64,000 bases of DNA from Flammula alnicola (taxonomy: Eukaryota; Basidiomycota; Agaricomycetes; Agaricales; Strophariaceae): positions 124,001 through 188,000 of the forward strand of contig JADNRV010000018.1 in NCBI GenBank assembly GCA_015499995.1, written 5' to 3'. The position numbers and the translations under genes were made by a program. The notes beneath the pieces are model-generated. The model made no database searches. It was not told the origin of the DNA and was given only the letters and a program-made list of their open reading frames with translations. This document shows positions 44,302-57,250 of the stretch, one piece after another (position 1 is the stretch's first letter; every line of letters begins with the position of its first letter).

Positions 44302-46543
44302 TCAATGTCTTTTAGAACGCTTTTCATCGCGCTCCTCATCGTACTCGGGAAGCATCGACTTCCTCTTTTTCTGCCCCGTAGTCATATGCCTATCCTCTTC
44401 AAGAACCTCTTGGCGAACCCATCCATCTTCGGCAGCCTTCCATATGATGTTCTTGAGAGCATCCTCCAAAACACCATAAAGCCAGTCGTGCGTCTCGAGC
44501 TTCTCAATCTCTGCCTCAGCAGCTTTCTCGTCTTTCTCTCTCAACATTATCTGGTCCGGTGACATGTACCGATGCCCGAATCCAGAATAAATGCCCCGCA
44601 GGACCGCAGAGAACGGTTCCTGCTCCAAACCAATGCGACTAACGGTGGCCATAGACATCGTGAGCAAGTCCGCCTTATCATCTCCACCAACGCCGTTGAG
44701 AGTAGAGTCAAACTTCTTCAAAAGAAAGGTTCGGCGGCGTGGATTCAATGTATTTCGAGCGTATTTGATAGCGACCGTGGTCAGGACGTAGACGAAAGAC
44801 TCAAGATCGTCGCCAGTCTTATGTTCTACGGTATCGCCCATGAGCAGCCGGGCGGATATGAACTGGAAGGTTCCCTGTGACAGAGTCAGATCGAGCAGCA
44901 GCACTAGATGGAAACTGAACCTACCGTTTTCTCGTCGCACCTCGCAGTCGTTGGGCCCTGGCCAATACGTTTGCTTAGTTCCCAATCGATGAGGATCCCC
45001 TCCTCTCCTACCATGACGATGTTCCCCAACGAGACGTCCCTGTGCAGGATGTTAGCTTTCGTCACCGCGTCCCAATGCGCTGGAGAATAACGTCTGTCAG
45101 CAGTCAACGTCATGGAGATGCGGGAAAGAACGTTACCAAGCAGAGCACATTTCACTGCGTTAACCATTTGCCACGTCGACGAAAACTGCTTTAGAGACGT
45201 GCCGACTGTGCCAAGGACAAGACGGTAATGCATGTGGAGACGGGGGAGATTGTCTTTTGCAGCTGAACTGAATTTCTGCACCTCTCCGCACACATGGCCC
45301 ACATCGCTAGCCGTAATGAATTTAGCAATATTGCGAACACCTTTCTCATGGAGCTCCCGATAGACATCACCCTCTGGCTCATACTTCGACACCCGCCATG
45401 TGTCCTTCAACAAGACGACTGCTTCCGTCTGACAGTCGTAAGCCTTGAAACATCTTGTACCGCGACCAAGTGGGAAGATATGATTGTTCGTGAACGGTTC
45501 GTGCACGATATAAAAAGTTTTCTTTTTCGTGACATCATCTTTAACGGAGACCTTGTAGAGTCGATCCGTATCCTTGAGGTCGAGGACCTCGCGAGCCTTC
45601 TCCGCCTGGTCGCCGCCGCGGACGCGACGGAAGGTGGTGTCAGTACCACGAATGCTTTTGTCGGCATGTGAAAGGTGCCAGAAGAACATAGGGAGCCATT
45701 TCGTTTCTGTGTAATCGAACGCTTCCGTGACGATGGCGCAGCTTCGGCTCCAGTGTATGAATCGGCAGTTGGTTTGGTTGATAAAGAAAGAGAACGAGTG
45801 CGTTCGGAACTGCGTAGCCTGGATGGCATTGGCGTATAGGGTAAGCTGGCCACGGGTATCACGAGCTCGCGTTGTGTCCCACTCGAACGGTTGCTTGGCG
45901 TCAATGGAGTATAGTGGCTGGTCCAGCGCAAATGGTTCAAACGACGTGTCGTTCTTTAGCTCCCCGAAGCCCGTCATAAGCTTTGCCTGAGTAACACACT
46001 CGCCAGGCTTGGGGGCATCTTTGTCAGCGTAGATACCAATGTCAGGTTTAACGCAATGATCAAAAAGGACATCAGACTCCGGGTCTGACACAGTCGACGT
46101 GTTGACAAGTTTGATGCCTTTACAAAAAGGCTCGAGTGCAGTGATCTGGGCTGGGTGAGCGCCTACTCGTAAATGACAAAAAGGCGACTTACCAGCGGGT
46201 CATACATCTCGGGCTCCGTCCTAAGCTTCGCTACATCACGGAGACTTTCGTAGTCAACCTCTGGCAAGGGCGGGGCCTCAACGTCAAGGAATTCTTCCAA
46301 GAATTGGTCGACTGGAACAGGCCCCCAGAACTTTCCCTTCATCTCGGTGGCTGCTTCGACGAAGGCATCCTCCTGGTATACGTTGGTCGATGTTTGTGGC
46401 ACTCTGGAGCTGAGTCGGTTGTGGAAAGGCGTTTCTTGAGGAGGAAGCGGAACGGTTGGCTTCTTGGGCGTCTTTGGCGTCTTCGGCTTGAGTGAGGCGT
46501 AGAATTGGGCAGGAGGTATGGGCCCCAGCCTTTGCGACGCCAT
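44302..46543 (-). CDS. FunK1-type fungal protein kinase
   Basis: Start at 46543 (MASQRLGPIPPAQFYASLKP, then a Pro/Lys-rich stretch). Exons continue through ITALEPFCKGIKLV, SDPESDVLFDHCVKPDIGIY and RDTRGQLTLYANAIQATQFRT, the N-terminal half shared by FunK1 proteins. Kinase motifs: TEAVVLLKDTWR (ATP-anchoring Lys), ANILHRDVSLGNIVMV (catalytic HRD...N) and GILIDWELSK in place of DFG. The APE-like region TFQFISARLL follows. The C-terminus is Lys/Arg-rich (GQKKRKSMLP, RDEKRSKRH), probably nuclear. At least four exons. FunK1 kinases are expanded in Agaricomycetes and linked to multicellularity by expression in the literature; substrates are unknown. DFG to DWE is common in the family and may alter metal handling. 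It is divergent from a leucine-rich gene 214 bp away. Confidence 0.85.
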
Positions 46544-46757
46544 GATTCAAGCTGAGAGGTGATGGCAACCGCGTTCAACTAGGGGATCGGAGTTTCAAGG
46601 TTCACGTGACCGCGTGTATGTTTCCCAGCATTGTCCCGTGCCTCCGGGAAGTCGGGCCGCTCAAAACCAGCCAGTCTTTGATCCCAGCGCTACTAGTACT
46701 AGTTAGTACCTGCCGCCCCATCTCTTCATCGCGATTCGCATACAGCAGCGACCAAGA

Positions 46758-48798
46758 ATGTCCAGTCCCCGAAGTTCCGGGCTCGTCTACGACCTCATCG
46801 CGCGCGTGATGGAACTCTCCCGCGACGACTACGCCCTCCTCTTCCACAGCTCGCTCGTCAACTGGGAGTTCAACCGTGCAGCATCTCGAATGCTCTACTC
46901 ACGCGTCGTCGTTTCGCCGCACTTCAAGCCCGTGCTCAATTTGCGGGACACGAACCCTATTCCGGTAAGCGGCATTGACAGAACCCCACACCCCACCCTG
47001 TACCATACGTAGTACCACTAGCTATTGCGAGCAATCAAGAAGCGGGTCCGACGCGCTTGATGCAATTTAACTTGCCTCTCACAAGCCATGACCTAACCTA
47101 ACCTGACCTTCGACTTCGCTCTTTCTCTTCTTCTCTTTCGATGATGTGCACCTTTTCGGGACGCGGACGGATCCATGATGATGATAAATGATGCGTGTCC
47201 TTGTGCACCCCATTGCCAGGAATCGTCCAACTTCATCTCGGCTTCTTTGCCTCGAAATGCACAATATGTGCTCTCTCTCGAAATAAGCGGTACGTACTGC
47301 GCTTAGAACTCGTAATATCTCCTCGAAAAAATACCCGAATGGAACACGATGACTAACTTCTTTTGTTTACGACTCAGGATACATCTCGTCCCGCCCCCCA
47401 CCGCGGAATATGCTGTACGAGATGATCGCCAGCGCCATCAAGACATTCGTCAATCTAGGCAGCGTGCGCTTCGTACCAAAAACATACCACGAGGAACTAT
47501 TCGTCAATACCCTCCCTGCTCTGCTTGATTTGCACTCTCTGACAGAACTCATCGTCAATGCGTCCTGCTCCGACGACGCGCGCGCTCCTTTGCTCGTGAA
47601 ACTGGGCGGACTACGCAAACTGACACTTTTTAATCCCGGGAGAGCGATATTACAGCTGCTACCTGACTGGCTCGGGAGACTGTCTCGCACTTTGGTGCAA
47701 CTTCACTTGAAAGTCAGCAAGGAACTTATGCTCCGTTCGAGAGATTATGTACATGAATGTCCGTCTGACTTTGCTTTTGATAGAACAATTGTGGTTCTGT
47801 CACTCCAGGCGTCCTGAAGTCCTTTATTCCGCACATCAAAGACAACCTGCGGGCGTTCACACTGGGACTATCGTATTCTCTGACCGACGACGACGTGTTC
47901 ACGTTCCTCGGTAATTTACCGCACCTCGAGCGCCTGAATTTGCGATATTACTGGGTACGTAGCCTTTCTTCTACTTTCCTCGTTAGAAAATGAAATTGCT
48001 AACCCGTTAAAAAACATCCGAACAGCAACTAAAGCACCCGCCCCGCCAGCCCAAACTCACGTCCCTCCGCTCCTTCACCGCGATCTACTCCCGGATCCAC
48101 TCCAAGCACGATGTGCGGGAGTTCAGCAAATGGGTGCGGCGTGCGATCGCGGGCTCGCCCCGCCTCGAGGAATTGCGCTTAACGCGCGGGGACGATTCAG
48201 ACTGGTCGCATACGACGGCGTACGACGGCCTCGTCGACCATATAGTGGCGAAACACAGCGAGACGATACGCGTGCTGGACTTTGGGGCGGCGCTTGTCGG
48301 TGTGGGGAAGTTGAAGGCGGTTTTGAAGAGTTGTGTAAGGTTGGAGGAGGTTTCTGTTGCGGCGGATAGGAGCGCTCTTGTTTGTGGTTCCCTTTTTCAC
48401 GTCTTCGCTGGATTCTTACTGAAATATGGATCTCGATTTATTTATTTATTTATTTCTTTTCAGACGGTGTTTTTCGCGAACAGCTCGTGCATGACGCGCC
48501 TCCGATCTGCGTCGTTCCAAATTTCCAATACCAAGAAGGCGTTCAGAGTAGACGACGCGGACATTGCCAAGATGATGCAAACCGGGCCTCCTTCGCTGAG
48601 GAGATTGTCGGTCAACGATGTTCCGTGGGAAGTAAGAACCTTTTTAAGTTTTTCGTCTGCAGTTGTCCGACATGTTTCGCTCAACCACGTTCATCTTTTC
48701 AGGCATTCTGGATAGTGAACACCGACGATAACACCCACCTCGTCGTCCAACACGCTGAAGACCAAACGCCACCGTGGTATAGGAAAACGGATGTCTAA
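46758..48798 (+). CDS. Leucine-rich F-box-type protein
   Basis: Seven exons in phase: 46758-46964, 47220-47289, 47378-47712, 47784-47954, 48026-48379, 48464-48631, 48703-48798 (about 466 residues). The N-terminus VYDLIARVMELSRDDYALLFHSSLVNWEFNRAASRMLYS is a variant F-box-like region. Leucine-rich segments follow: LPALLDLHSLTELIV, LGGLRKLTLFNPG, FLGNLPHLERLNLRYYW, SPRLEELRLTRG, SCVRLEEVSVAAD, MTRLRSASF, SLRRLSVNDVPW. This is the layout of agaricomycete F-box/LRR proteins that present substrates to SCF ligases. Substrate unknown. It shares a short promoter region with the FunK1 gene. Confidence 0.75.
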
Positions 48799-49643
48799 AA
48801 AACCGCGTTTTTGATGCCATTGTCTCTACTACTACCAGGTCGCCAATAATACCATATGGTTCTCTGTGACTTGTATCTTGAATATACGTATACTGGCCCC
48901 TCATTGGCATGCCTAAGTGTTATGCTCAGGCTCTCCCTGTACGTCACCAGTCGATCCAGCCCGGGGTCATTACCACATTATATGAAGCCCAATAAATCAT
49001 CCGCGAAGCATATCCACGGGCAAGAAGAGAACCTGGATCTTCGAGCATTGACCGTCGGCGCCGCCACCACTTAAGCTCATGCAGTAGAGCCGATGGTCCG
49101 AAAGAAATTTGAAAACAGTAGTTTATTGTATTCCGCGAGTTTTCATCCTCCTCTTTGGCTTTTGTGTGATAGTTTCCCACCATGTACTCTACTTACATAG
49201 TGCTCCTCCTCAGTTATTCCGAGTCGCAGTCTTTGGGAAATCTACAGTAACCAAGAGCGTTCAAAATCGACAGCTTTCCGGGCTGTTCGGAGCCAGACGC
49301 AGAGCCGGCTCCCGCGTTCTCCTTCCCGCAGCTTCTTCTCCTCATTCGCCAAGCGAAGCCCTGCGAAGCGAAGACCAGCGCACACGAGAACTCGAAAAAG
49401 CCAGTCAGTATTAATAGAGTAGTAAGTAAGTAGCGCTCAGGAAATACGTATCCCGCATGATAAACTCGCAACCCAAATACTAGTAAGCATTCAAGCTTCA
49501 AGTTCAAGTTCAAAAGTTCGAACCCCACTGGGAGCTCGAGGGGGGGCGCACGCCACATGTGCAATGTGGCATTTGGCATGGATGGGGGTGTCGATGCCAT
49601 GGACAAAGCGAACAATATGGCAATAACGCTGGACGGATGTCAA
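48799..49643. other. Convergent intergenic region
   Basis: Minus frame 49214-49615 (133 codons) starts inside a Met-rich stretch and lacks recognisable motifs; probably chance. A simple AAGTTCAAGTTCAAAAGTTC run lies at 49499-49518. Confidence 0.4.
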
Positions 49644-50008
49644 TTAAGCGACTCGCCTATTTCTGGCGGAAAGAACACCGTGACGACATCCCGTCATCTG
49701 CGCCCAGCTCGGCGCGATTCGGGAGTGCGGAGTCTACAGACAGAAATTTCGTGCGCATAGAGTCGGATCGAAAGCAAAGAAATAAAGACTTCATGTCAGC
49801 AAAGGCATCCAAGAGACGCAAGTCAGGAAGAGGCAAACCCCACCGTTAAGCCCAGTTCATCCAGTTTGATCGTCTGAGCTGTGGTTGCGCTCTCGACTCG
49901 GACTTGGCCATCACCCGCCGCATTCGACGTCGCCACCCCATTCCCAGGAGCAGGGAGCGGCAATATCGGATTCTTGTCATTCGTTTCTGAGTTCGATATA
50001 TCGTCCAT
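49644..50008 (-). CDS. Putative small protein with KLDELG / SRIA-W-QM motif
   Basis: Exon 1 (from 50008) reads MDDISNSETNDKNPILPLP, then a Gly/Ser/Thr-rich part and TIKLDELGLT; donor ACG|GTGGGG. An exon from about 49738 joins in phase: TPHSRIAPSWAQMTG...GVLSARNRRVA, stop at 49644. Small fungal proteins I recall have KLD-LGP-VVN-DGTLSRI-NW--M--E...L--RN--R, so this looks like a divergent or partly deleted member, missing a few residues around the central repeat. About 85 residues. Function unknown. It may be decaying. Confidence 0.4.
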
Positions 50009-50398
50009 GGCTTGGTATACTGTATGCAGAGTGATGAAAGTTTATGCTATCGAAGAAAAAGAGAGATTAATGCAGACGAAAGACGCGAATTGTTGTGCTA
50101 CATCGATCAGAGAGACCTTGAGAACATTCGAGAACGATATCCGGGAAAATGAAAGACGATAAGAAAAAGGATTAATACTAGGGGCGAATAGCTAGCGACA
50201 TGCTGAAACGTTCAATGCGGAGAGTGCTCGTATGTGATCGTAAAGTGAGGGAATAGAATTAATATTAGAGGATAAGAGGCCCAGGCTAAACTCGCCTGGC
50301 CTCTGGAATGCCTTCATGCTGCCCACTGCATCATGAGTGTGAATTTAATTCTGCTCTTGCTTGCTTAATAAAATTAGGTAGGTTTGATGATCGAGGTT
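50009..50398. other. Intergenic, small gene 5' side and P450 3' side
   Basis: AT-rich with a GAGAGAT / GAAAGACG purine-rich run. Nothing supported as a gene. Confidence 0.4.
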
Positions 50399-52667
50399 TT
50401 ATGGAACATTTGAAGGGTTTAGGATGGCTATGGACGACGAAAGAAAACGGGCCAGAAACAAGGCAGTGTTAGCCATCTTCAATTGGAAGGCTATTAGAAC
50501 CAGGGACTGGACGTACCGTACAAACCCATGAGTAAATTCATACTCTCCATTTACGTCGTTTCCATGCTCGTCTAATGCTTTCGATATATCGAATGCGGCT
50601 ATCATGTTCGCAGCCATGGCCCAATAACTAGCTTCAGCGAGATACCTCCCAGGGCAAATCCTTATCGTAATCGGGAAGATGAATGAGCGTTCTTTGATGC
50701 AGGCGATATGTTTTCACCTGCGTCCAAAACCGAATATTACTCCGTGCGGATCTGGAAGACCGTCGTCTTCTAGGTAGCGCTGAGGACGGAATACATCAGG
50801 CTCATGACAATCTCGTAAGATGGCACTAGAATCGAGACCATTGTTAAGCTGGCATCAAGGGCTAGACGAATAACTATATCTCACTAGATGTTTGCAAGCA
50901 CGGTTGTTCCAGCAGGGATGTAGAAGCTTCGGTAAAAGTCATCCTCCATCAGTCGATGAGGCATACCCAGTGGTACCATGGGGTTCATCCTTCCGCGTGG
51001 TTTTAATAATGAGCCATTTAGAATGTTCACGGGCTCACCTAAGGACCTCCTTTAGCACGCACTCGAGATAGGGAAGAGAAGGCCTGTCGTCGATATTGGG
51101 CAGCCGATGTTTCCCTACCACCGAATCGATCTCATCCTGAGCCTTCTTCAGCTCATGCGGATGAAGTACCATGGATAGCACGAATGTATGCATGGACGCT
51201 ATCGTCTAAGAAGACATCCAACTCGTCAAGGTCGCTCCTTTGCACACAAAAGTCGCATATGATACTTACTGTGTCTTCAGCCGCTGAAAAGCATCGTGTT
51301 CAATTACGAGCAAAGGCGGAAGAAGGTGCAAAATGTTACCTGCAAACAGTGTCCCAGCCGACCCTCTGATATCCTCCTCGTCTTCGGGTAATATAGAACC
51401 ACTAGGATCACGATGAGAATCCAACAGCGTCGAAGTATACGACGGAACAGCGGTTCCTGATCTCTAGAAGAATGGTGTTGTGAATCCATGCGCCACATAT
51501 GTCTTGAACGAGGCAAGTATCATTTGTACTGACCATGTCGGCTTTGACCTGCTCAAACGGTATCTCCATCATAGCTTCCACTGCTTTGCGCGTTTCAAGA
51601 GCCTTGATCTTGAAGGTTGAAAATGGAGCCCAGGTGGGGATATGCCTAAACCAGACGCTCGGAGTCAGAGTTGAGTGAAGTAGGCATGGAAAAGAAGTCG
51701 CCTCATAATGGGGAAAAAGTCGACCATGTTCGCTCCAGGAGTGCCTGTCTCGACTGTCAAAGTCCCAGCACGTTCCGCTAAGCATAAAATGTCATCAGAA
51801 TAATAAGTATCGGTATGGTTCAAGATGGGCCACAGGATGCCTTACCCAGACGAACGAAAAGATCGTCAACCGAAACTATGTCGTGGCCATAAGTGATTTT
51901 GAGGATGGTAGCTGCAGCATATCTATACATATTGTCACTTGAGTAATTGTCGGCATTTTTAGAGTGGTAGTTACCGTCTGAAATGATCGACGAAAGCACC
52001 AGGATTATCCTGTAAACCTTCGAGAAGGACAAGTATTTCCGTTTCTTGCAGAGGACGAAAGGCGGATATTGCTCGCTGATTGAAGGCTTGGTTTATGAAT
52101 CGACGATGCTTTCGGAATCGGGGTCCACTGCATAACTGTTATCGATGAGCCACTAAGAAATAGGAGGAGGCGTACTATCGCAGATGAGTAGATGCACTAC
52201 TCCAGCCCATTCTACGTCATGCCGTTTTTAGTCGACTGGAAATCACCGACGACGGATGTATGGGGTTACGCACAGTTCGGAGAACAACACAAAACGGGGT
52301 CGATCAGAATAGATGGAGCTCCTTTTATCAAGCAAATCCCGGGCAGCCTGGATGCTGTTTAAAATAACTATCGGTTGCCCGAAAATTCGGATGTGGACAA
52401 CATCGCCTGCACGGAGCTTCAGCATCGATGATAAGGACAACTACACATTTCAGACGAACCATATATCGCTCCCCATTCGGCAAACTTCTCCTCCTGGTTG
52501 TCTGTGGGTATCTGAAAAACGTTCCCAATTATTGGGAGAGGTCTCGGTCCAGGGGGGAAATTGGCCCAAGAAGATGCAACAGTCTTATAGGTGAAAAAGA
52601 GAGACAGAAAAATTATTACGCCAATACCGCATTCCGTTGTCAAAATCCCTGAGAGTGAGAGGCCCAT
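50399..52667 (-). CDS. Cytochrome P450 monooxygenase (microsomal)
   Basis: At least ten exons, all phases compatible. Start at [20 protein letters not shown] (membrane anchor from ATG 52667), followed by the hinge [14 protein letters not shown]. Then [69 protein letters not shown] and [28 protein letters not shown]. The I-helix is [17 protein letters not shown], the ExxR helix ECVLKEVLR, then [20 protein letters not shown], the PxR segment DVFRPQRYL, and the heme loop [15 protein letters not shown] with the Cys ligand. Family-level style matches the large CYP5144/CYP512-type fungal P450s (substrate unknown). It stands alone, without other pathway genes beside it. Confidence 0.9.
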
Positions 52668-55600
52668 GATAAAGATCCACAAGAAATGAGGGGAAGTCGG
52701 GTACGTCAAAAGAATGTGAGGGGCGGCTTTATAGCCGGGCAGTCAAGAATTTTGACAGGTGGTGATATCCAAATCGCGATGAGAAGAGACCCGTTGTGTG
52801 ATTGCATTTTTGAGCAGCTTGTCACAGCAATTGACCAGGGTCTATTTCTGAAATCCACCGCCGAAATAATTTAAATCGGGGATTTGGACACTGCGCCAAG
52901 GAAACACGATGGAGAGGTACAAGCCACCTCCGCCCTGACTACCGTTCTAAATGCCCAAAGAAATTCCCTTGAAAAAGGGTAACAGAAATGGCGTCCATGA
53001 GGGACTGCGATGTGCAGATTGTGACGCTTGGCGCGAGCGAAATTCGGGGATGTGAAGACGCCATGCCAGAACCCACAAGATATAAATTCTGAATAGGGAT
53101 GGCTCGCGGTATGTCAAGTCAGCATAAGAAGCGTAACTGAACAAAGAAAGGACACGTTCATACAGAAGCGGATTCTTTTTTTCCCTTGGGTCTACCGCTG
53201 ATGGCTTGATGACGAGATGGGAGTATTAAGAGAAGATGTGTATACCCGATCTTGCCGCGTTCCTAATACTAGTGCACTCTCAGGATATACGTCCTGAACC
53301 ACAAGGGTGCACTGAGCTGGAATAGCTATGCGGTTAAAATTAAGCTTCGGGTCGGAAAAAGAGGCCTATGTGTGGAAGGAAATTTTGAGGTCGCTATTTC
53401 GGGTGGGACTGGTAGTCACATATTTGTGGATGTTCCAAAGACAAAGCGTTCTAATTAGAGAGTTAATCGTCGCAATAAACAGAAGGGAGCAGGCCAGTTT
53501 GCAGTAGTTACAGTAGACCGACGCGACACCCAGACGATGGCGGGGGATGACATTGACGGAAAAGAAAAATATCTTGGCTTCTGTTAAAGTTCTCATCACG
53601 TGCAGATAAGCGCCACAAATATCGAAGCGTAGCGAGTATTCGACGTCTCTACACATAAATCATTTAATAACCATGCTCTGCAAGCCACTTATTTATGTCA
53701 TCGAGAGGTTAAGAGAGGCAAGTCGCAAAGCCGGTTGCATGAAAGAATAATAACGATGGCTTGACGATGGCCCCAGAAATTGGCTCTACTACTAGTACTG
53801 TCATGACAAGACCTACTGTTCAGGCCTTGTGATCTGTGACGTTTCTGAAGAGATGGTCAACTCTTCAAATTGTCCTCGGACGTGGGACGAACCCGATATC
53901 TCTTTTCTTCAAGGGCGAAATTTTACCTAATTTCGCAATCCCAAATGCCCCGCAGGGCGGAGAAAGAAAATGACACTCTTCAAATTGTCCGGGAACGCGT
54001 GACATTTCCAAAATCTCTTCTCTTCAGAGGTGCCCGTGAGGCGTGACTGAAGAGCAGGTCGTATCATACAGTACTTACTTACTAAGTTACTCGGGCTGCT
54101 TGCCTAGCCATCAAAAGAAGTCATAAAACGATCCTCATGAAACCGGCGTTTGTAGAATATTCGAAGTTATATGTGAATGTATGGCGCTTTGAATTTTAGG
54201 GACCCCTGAGAGCTGAGATGTTACCGTCATTCAAGCCTGAGGAAGCCTGGAAGAATGAACAGCGCCCTGCAGTCTGCAGATATCCCCATAAATTGTATGA
54301 GGTTATCCAGTTGGATTTCCCCGCATAAGCACACCTGATCCTGGGCGCAGGTATGCCAACTTTCCTTATCAAACTTATCAACGCCACTGCCGGCTCCGGT
54401 AAGTTCCCTCTGCTCTGTTCATTCCAACAGGCGGACTTATTTTGCCTCTCACAGTATGTTATGGGCTTCCAAGAAGGCTTCCAAGAAGGCCTCTGAGGTA
54501 TATTTTAGTCTGAATTCCCCATTTGTTTAACTCCAACTGCTCCTGACCCAGAAATACGTTCATAGGGAATTGTACCCATGACCAAACATCTTCCCGATCA
54601 AACAACGAATCGGGCTCCCCGGTCAGCGCCTAATCCTGACATTTCCCAATGTTTGACAGCCTCGTCAATTAGCCTTCTACCAAGTTCTAGGCTAAAACGC
54701 GACGACTTTATGGCTGCCGCACAGTCAAGTAGTTACTTCTCACATATTACCATCAGATACAGGCTCGGACTCATTCCTGGGGCGTGGACAATTTAGTAAT
54801 TCACACCAAGCCATTGAGTCGTGTATTTAGAACGCTGTCTGGGGACACGAATACCCATTTGATTAGACATACCAACAAAAGGGCTCGCCCTTTCTCCGAG
54901 AGAAGTAGTCTCCACATACTATTGTCTTTTTATAGGACGAAAATCAAGCAATTCACCGGGAAATCATGCCCCGCAATACTTCCTTTCGAGAAGAATCATG
55001 CATACGGTGAAAGAGTGCGTAAAAGGTTCAACCAAAGAGGACTGTCATGTTATCAACCGAGTAATCTATCCGCTGCAGTCCGCGGTCTTGCCAAAGCCAC
55101 TTAAAGTCAAAGGACACCAAGCCACTTTCAACACATGGTCAGACCATCGAGCGATGGCCTGCAGTGGCACTTAAACCATGCTAGCGACAGATATGAATGA
55201 TGATCCACTCGACGTCAACACCGCGATACTTAATTATTCGGAGTACAAAATGAACGATGAAGGTATCTACGCCAAGCGGATTTTGGAGTATTCCCGCACA
55301 GGCAGGAATAGCATTGAAGGCTAATCATACTCTTGGATTAGTTAAGCTCAAATGAAGACGACCTTCTGCACTCTTGTGACATGGACAATCATTAATGAGT
55401 AATGTGAGCTTTGTCGCAAAAAGAAGTACCAACTTTTAGCCAACCCCCGAGTGTCAAAGGGTCGGTGTACTATCTGCTTCACCGACTTCCATCGTAGAAT
55501 GTGAGCCCAATCTTTAATTAGCACCTATCGCACAAATTATATGGTCAGGTGTGTTGAAGTTCGGGTCTTCACGATCCTTTTCCGTAAAGTACGGCTTGTG

Positions 55601-55899
55601 TCTTATAATTTTACATCAGCGGCTACACACAATACATCCCAGAACGCCGCCTCGCATGGGTTGTCGCTATTCTCGGACATGCGGACCGAGTAGAAAGTGA
55701 AATCGGACATTTCCTCAGCAAGAAAGACGTCATCTAGAGGCGATACATTGGAATGAAGATCAGAGCATAGGAGCATATAAATACATCAATGAAATATCAC
55801 TGCTTTGATCACTACAGTCAAGTTGATGGGCTTTGCTTACTTGAAGCTATAAATAGATTGTCCACAACTGCGGCGATGCCAAACTGCAGTCGGTGGTTT
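52668..55899. other. Gene-poor intergenic stretch
   Basis: About 3.2 kb with no frame beyond 106 codons and no motif. It contains one imperfect 60-bp direct repeat (53861-54034). Confidence 0.45.
53861..54034 (+). repeat. Imperfect direct repeat, two units about 60 bp
   Basis: Units start at 53861 and 53976, both with CTCTTCAAATTGTCC, then GA/GAACG...GTG-GAC, and end ATCTCTT-TCTTCA-GGG. About 115 bp apart, roughly 70-80% alike by eye. Not a simple microsatellite. Confidence 0.5.
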
Positions 55900-57250
55900 A
55901 CAGCATATCAGATTGATCAGTAAACTGAAGCCTGGTTTGAGCGCCGTTCATCTCAGCAACGACGTCGTACTCGGCTGCAGTCGAGTTTAGAGCTGGGGGT
56001 ATGGGGAAATTAGAATCTTTAAAAAGACGAACGACATGGATAACTCACCACCCCACCAAAGTGTTGTAACGCCCACAGGGAAAACGTAGGTCACCTGAAG
56101 ATTCCGTCAGAAAACAACGCGTAGGGAAGCAAGAACCAGGCGACCCTGCATCCCACGGAAGAAAATCGTGGTCTTAATGTCAACTGGATTTAATCCAGCG
56201 CTGTCATTCCCTGCAGGAGATGTAACATTCACTAGGTACGTTATCAACGGCCATGAAATTCGCGCACAGTTCATGACCGCTATTGAATAGCGATTCCAGT
56301 CTCCTGATTTTATTCGCGTAGTCACAAACGCCGCCACACGCAGGGCCCAAGACACCGCGCCGCCAACTTGGAGTTGAATCCTTCTACCTGATGGGCCCCC
56401 AATATCGCGGGGTATAGTAGCTTTAGATAGCTGCGCCATCGCGTAGACTGACATGTTCTGGATAAGGAAACCATTCGACGAGTCAAAAAATAAATTGACC
56501 TACACTCCTAGTTGGTTTTCCATGTGCCATCTGACTTGATAGTGACAATTCCGCGGCACCCCGGACCTCCGCAGCTGGTCGTGGTTCCACAACAGCGCGG
56601 TCTTGGCATTGTTCTCCGCCGCTCCTATGAAGCTAGATGGCCGTCGTGTTAGTCTGCACTTGAAGAATCCAGTATGTTTAAGTCATACATGTTGTCTATG
56701 TACCACTACGCAACACTGGTCAGAAACGCGCATTTGTACCTGAAGATCAATCGCCCTTATTACCTTGATATCACTCCACCAATCGGTGCCAAACACTCTT
56801 CGCCTGAGGAAATGGACGCGTCCTTCACTCATTAAGGTATTAATTACCTTTAAGTTGTTGAATAGCAGTGAAGATGAATCAGCTGGACGAGAGGACGCGT
56901 TAACAACGCAGTTCTTGCAGCATGGAGAGGGAAACAAAACACGTACTTAATGAACCTCCGAACCCCATCATCTGTTGGTAGGTGGTAATATATGTCACAA
57001 TGATATTCCCCTGTCCAATGGGACCGGGCGTAATGAATTCGAACTCCAAAGGAGGACGCGGGTCCAAAGCCTTAAGGAGACTGGTGTTGCTCCAAGTTGT
57101 TTGCCACTGCAGCGCATACAGTATGGTGGGTTTGCCAACGAGAGGCGGTAGAGACGCTGGATGTGTCTATAAATCAATGGCGGCTTTTCTCTCATTCTTA
57201 TGTCAGTTCATCGGGCGAGAAAGACGTTTAACAGAAGAATAGAGAGCGTT
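55900..57250 (-). other. Unrecognised coding-like region, probably decayed or poorly spliced gene
   Basis: On the minus strand, segments read like protein: ILYALQWQTTWSNTSLLKAL, PPLEFEFITPGPIGQGNII, TYITTYQQMMGFGG; then IGAAENNAKTALLWNHDQLR, RSGVPRNCHYQVRWHMENQL; then MSVYAMAQLSKATIPRDIGG and a longer frame to 56107 ending YLVNVTSPAGNDSAGLN. They lie in collinear order with possible introns between, but the joins are not all clean, and I could not place start or stop. No known family recognised. Confidence 0.35.

Noticed and set aside
49499..49540. T-arm-like GTTCGAACCCC
   Set aside because: No matching acceptor stem, D-arm or anticodon arm around it, so not a tRNA.
49214..49615. 133-codon minus-strand frame
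   Set aside because: No motif, begins in an arbitrary Met-rich stretch, no link to the small gene exons.
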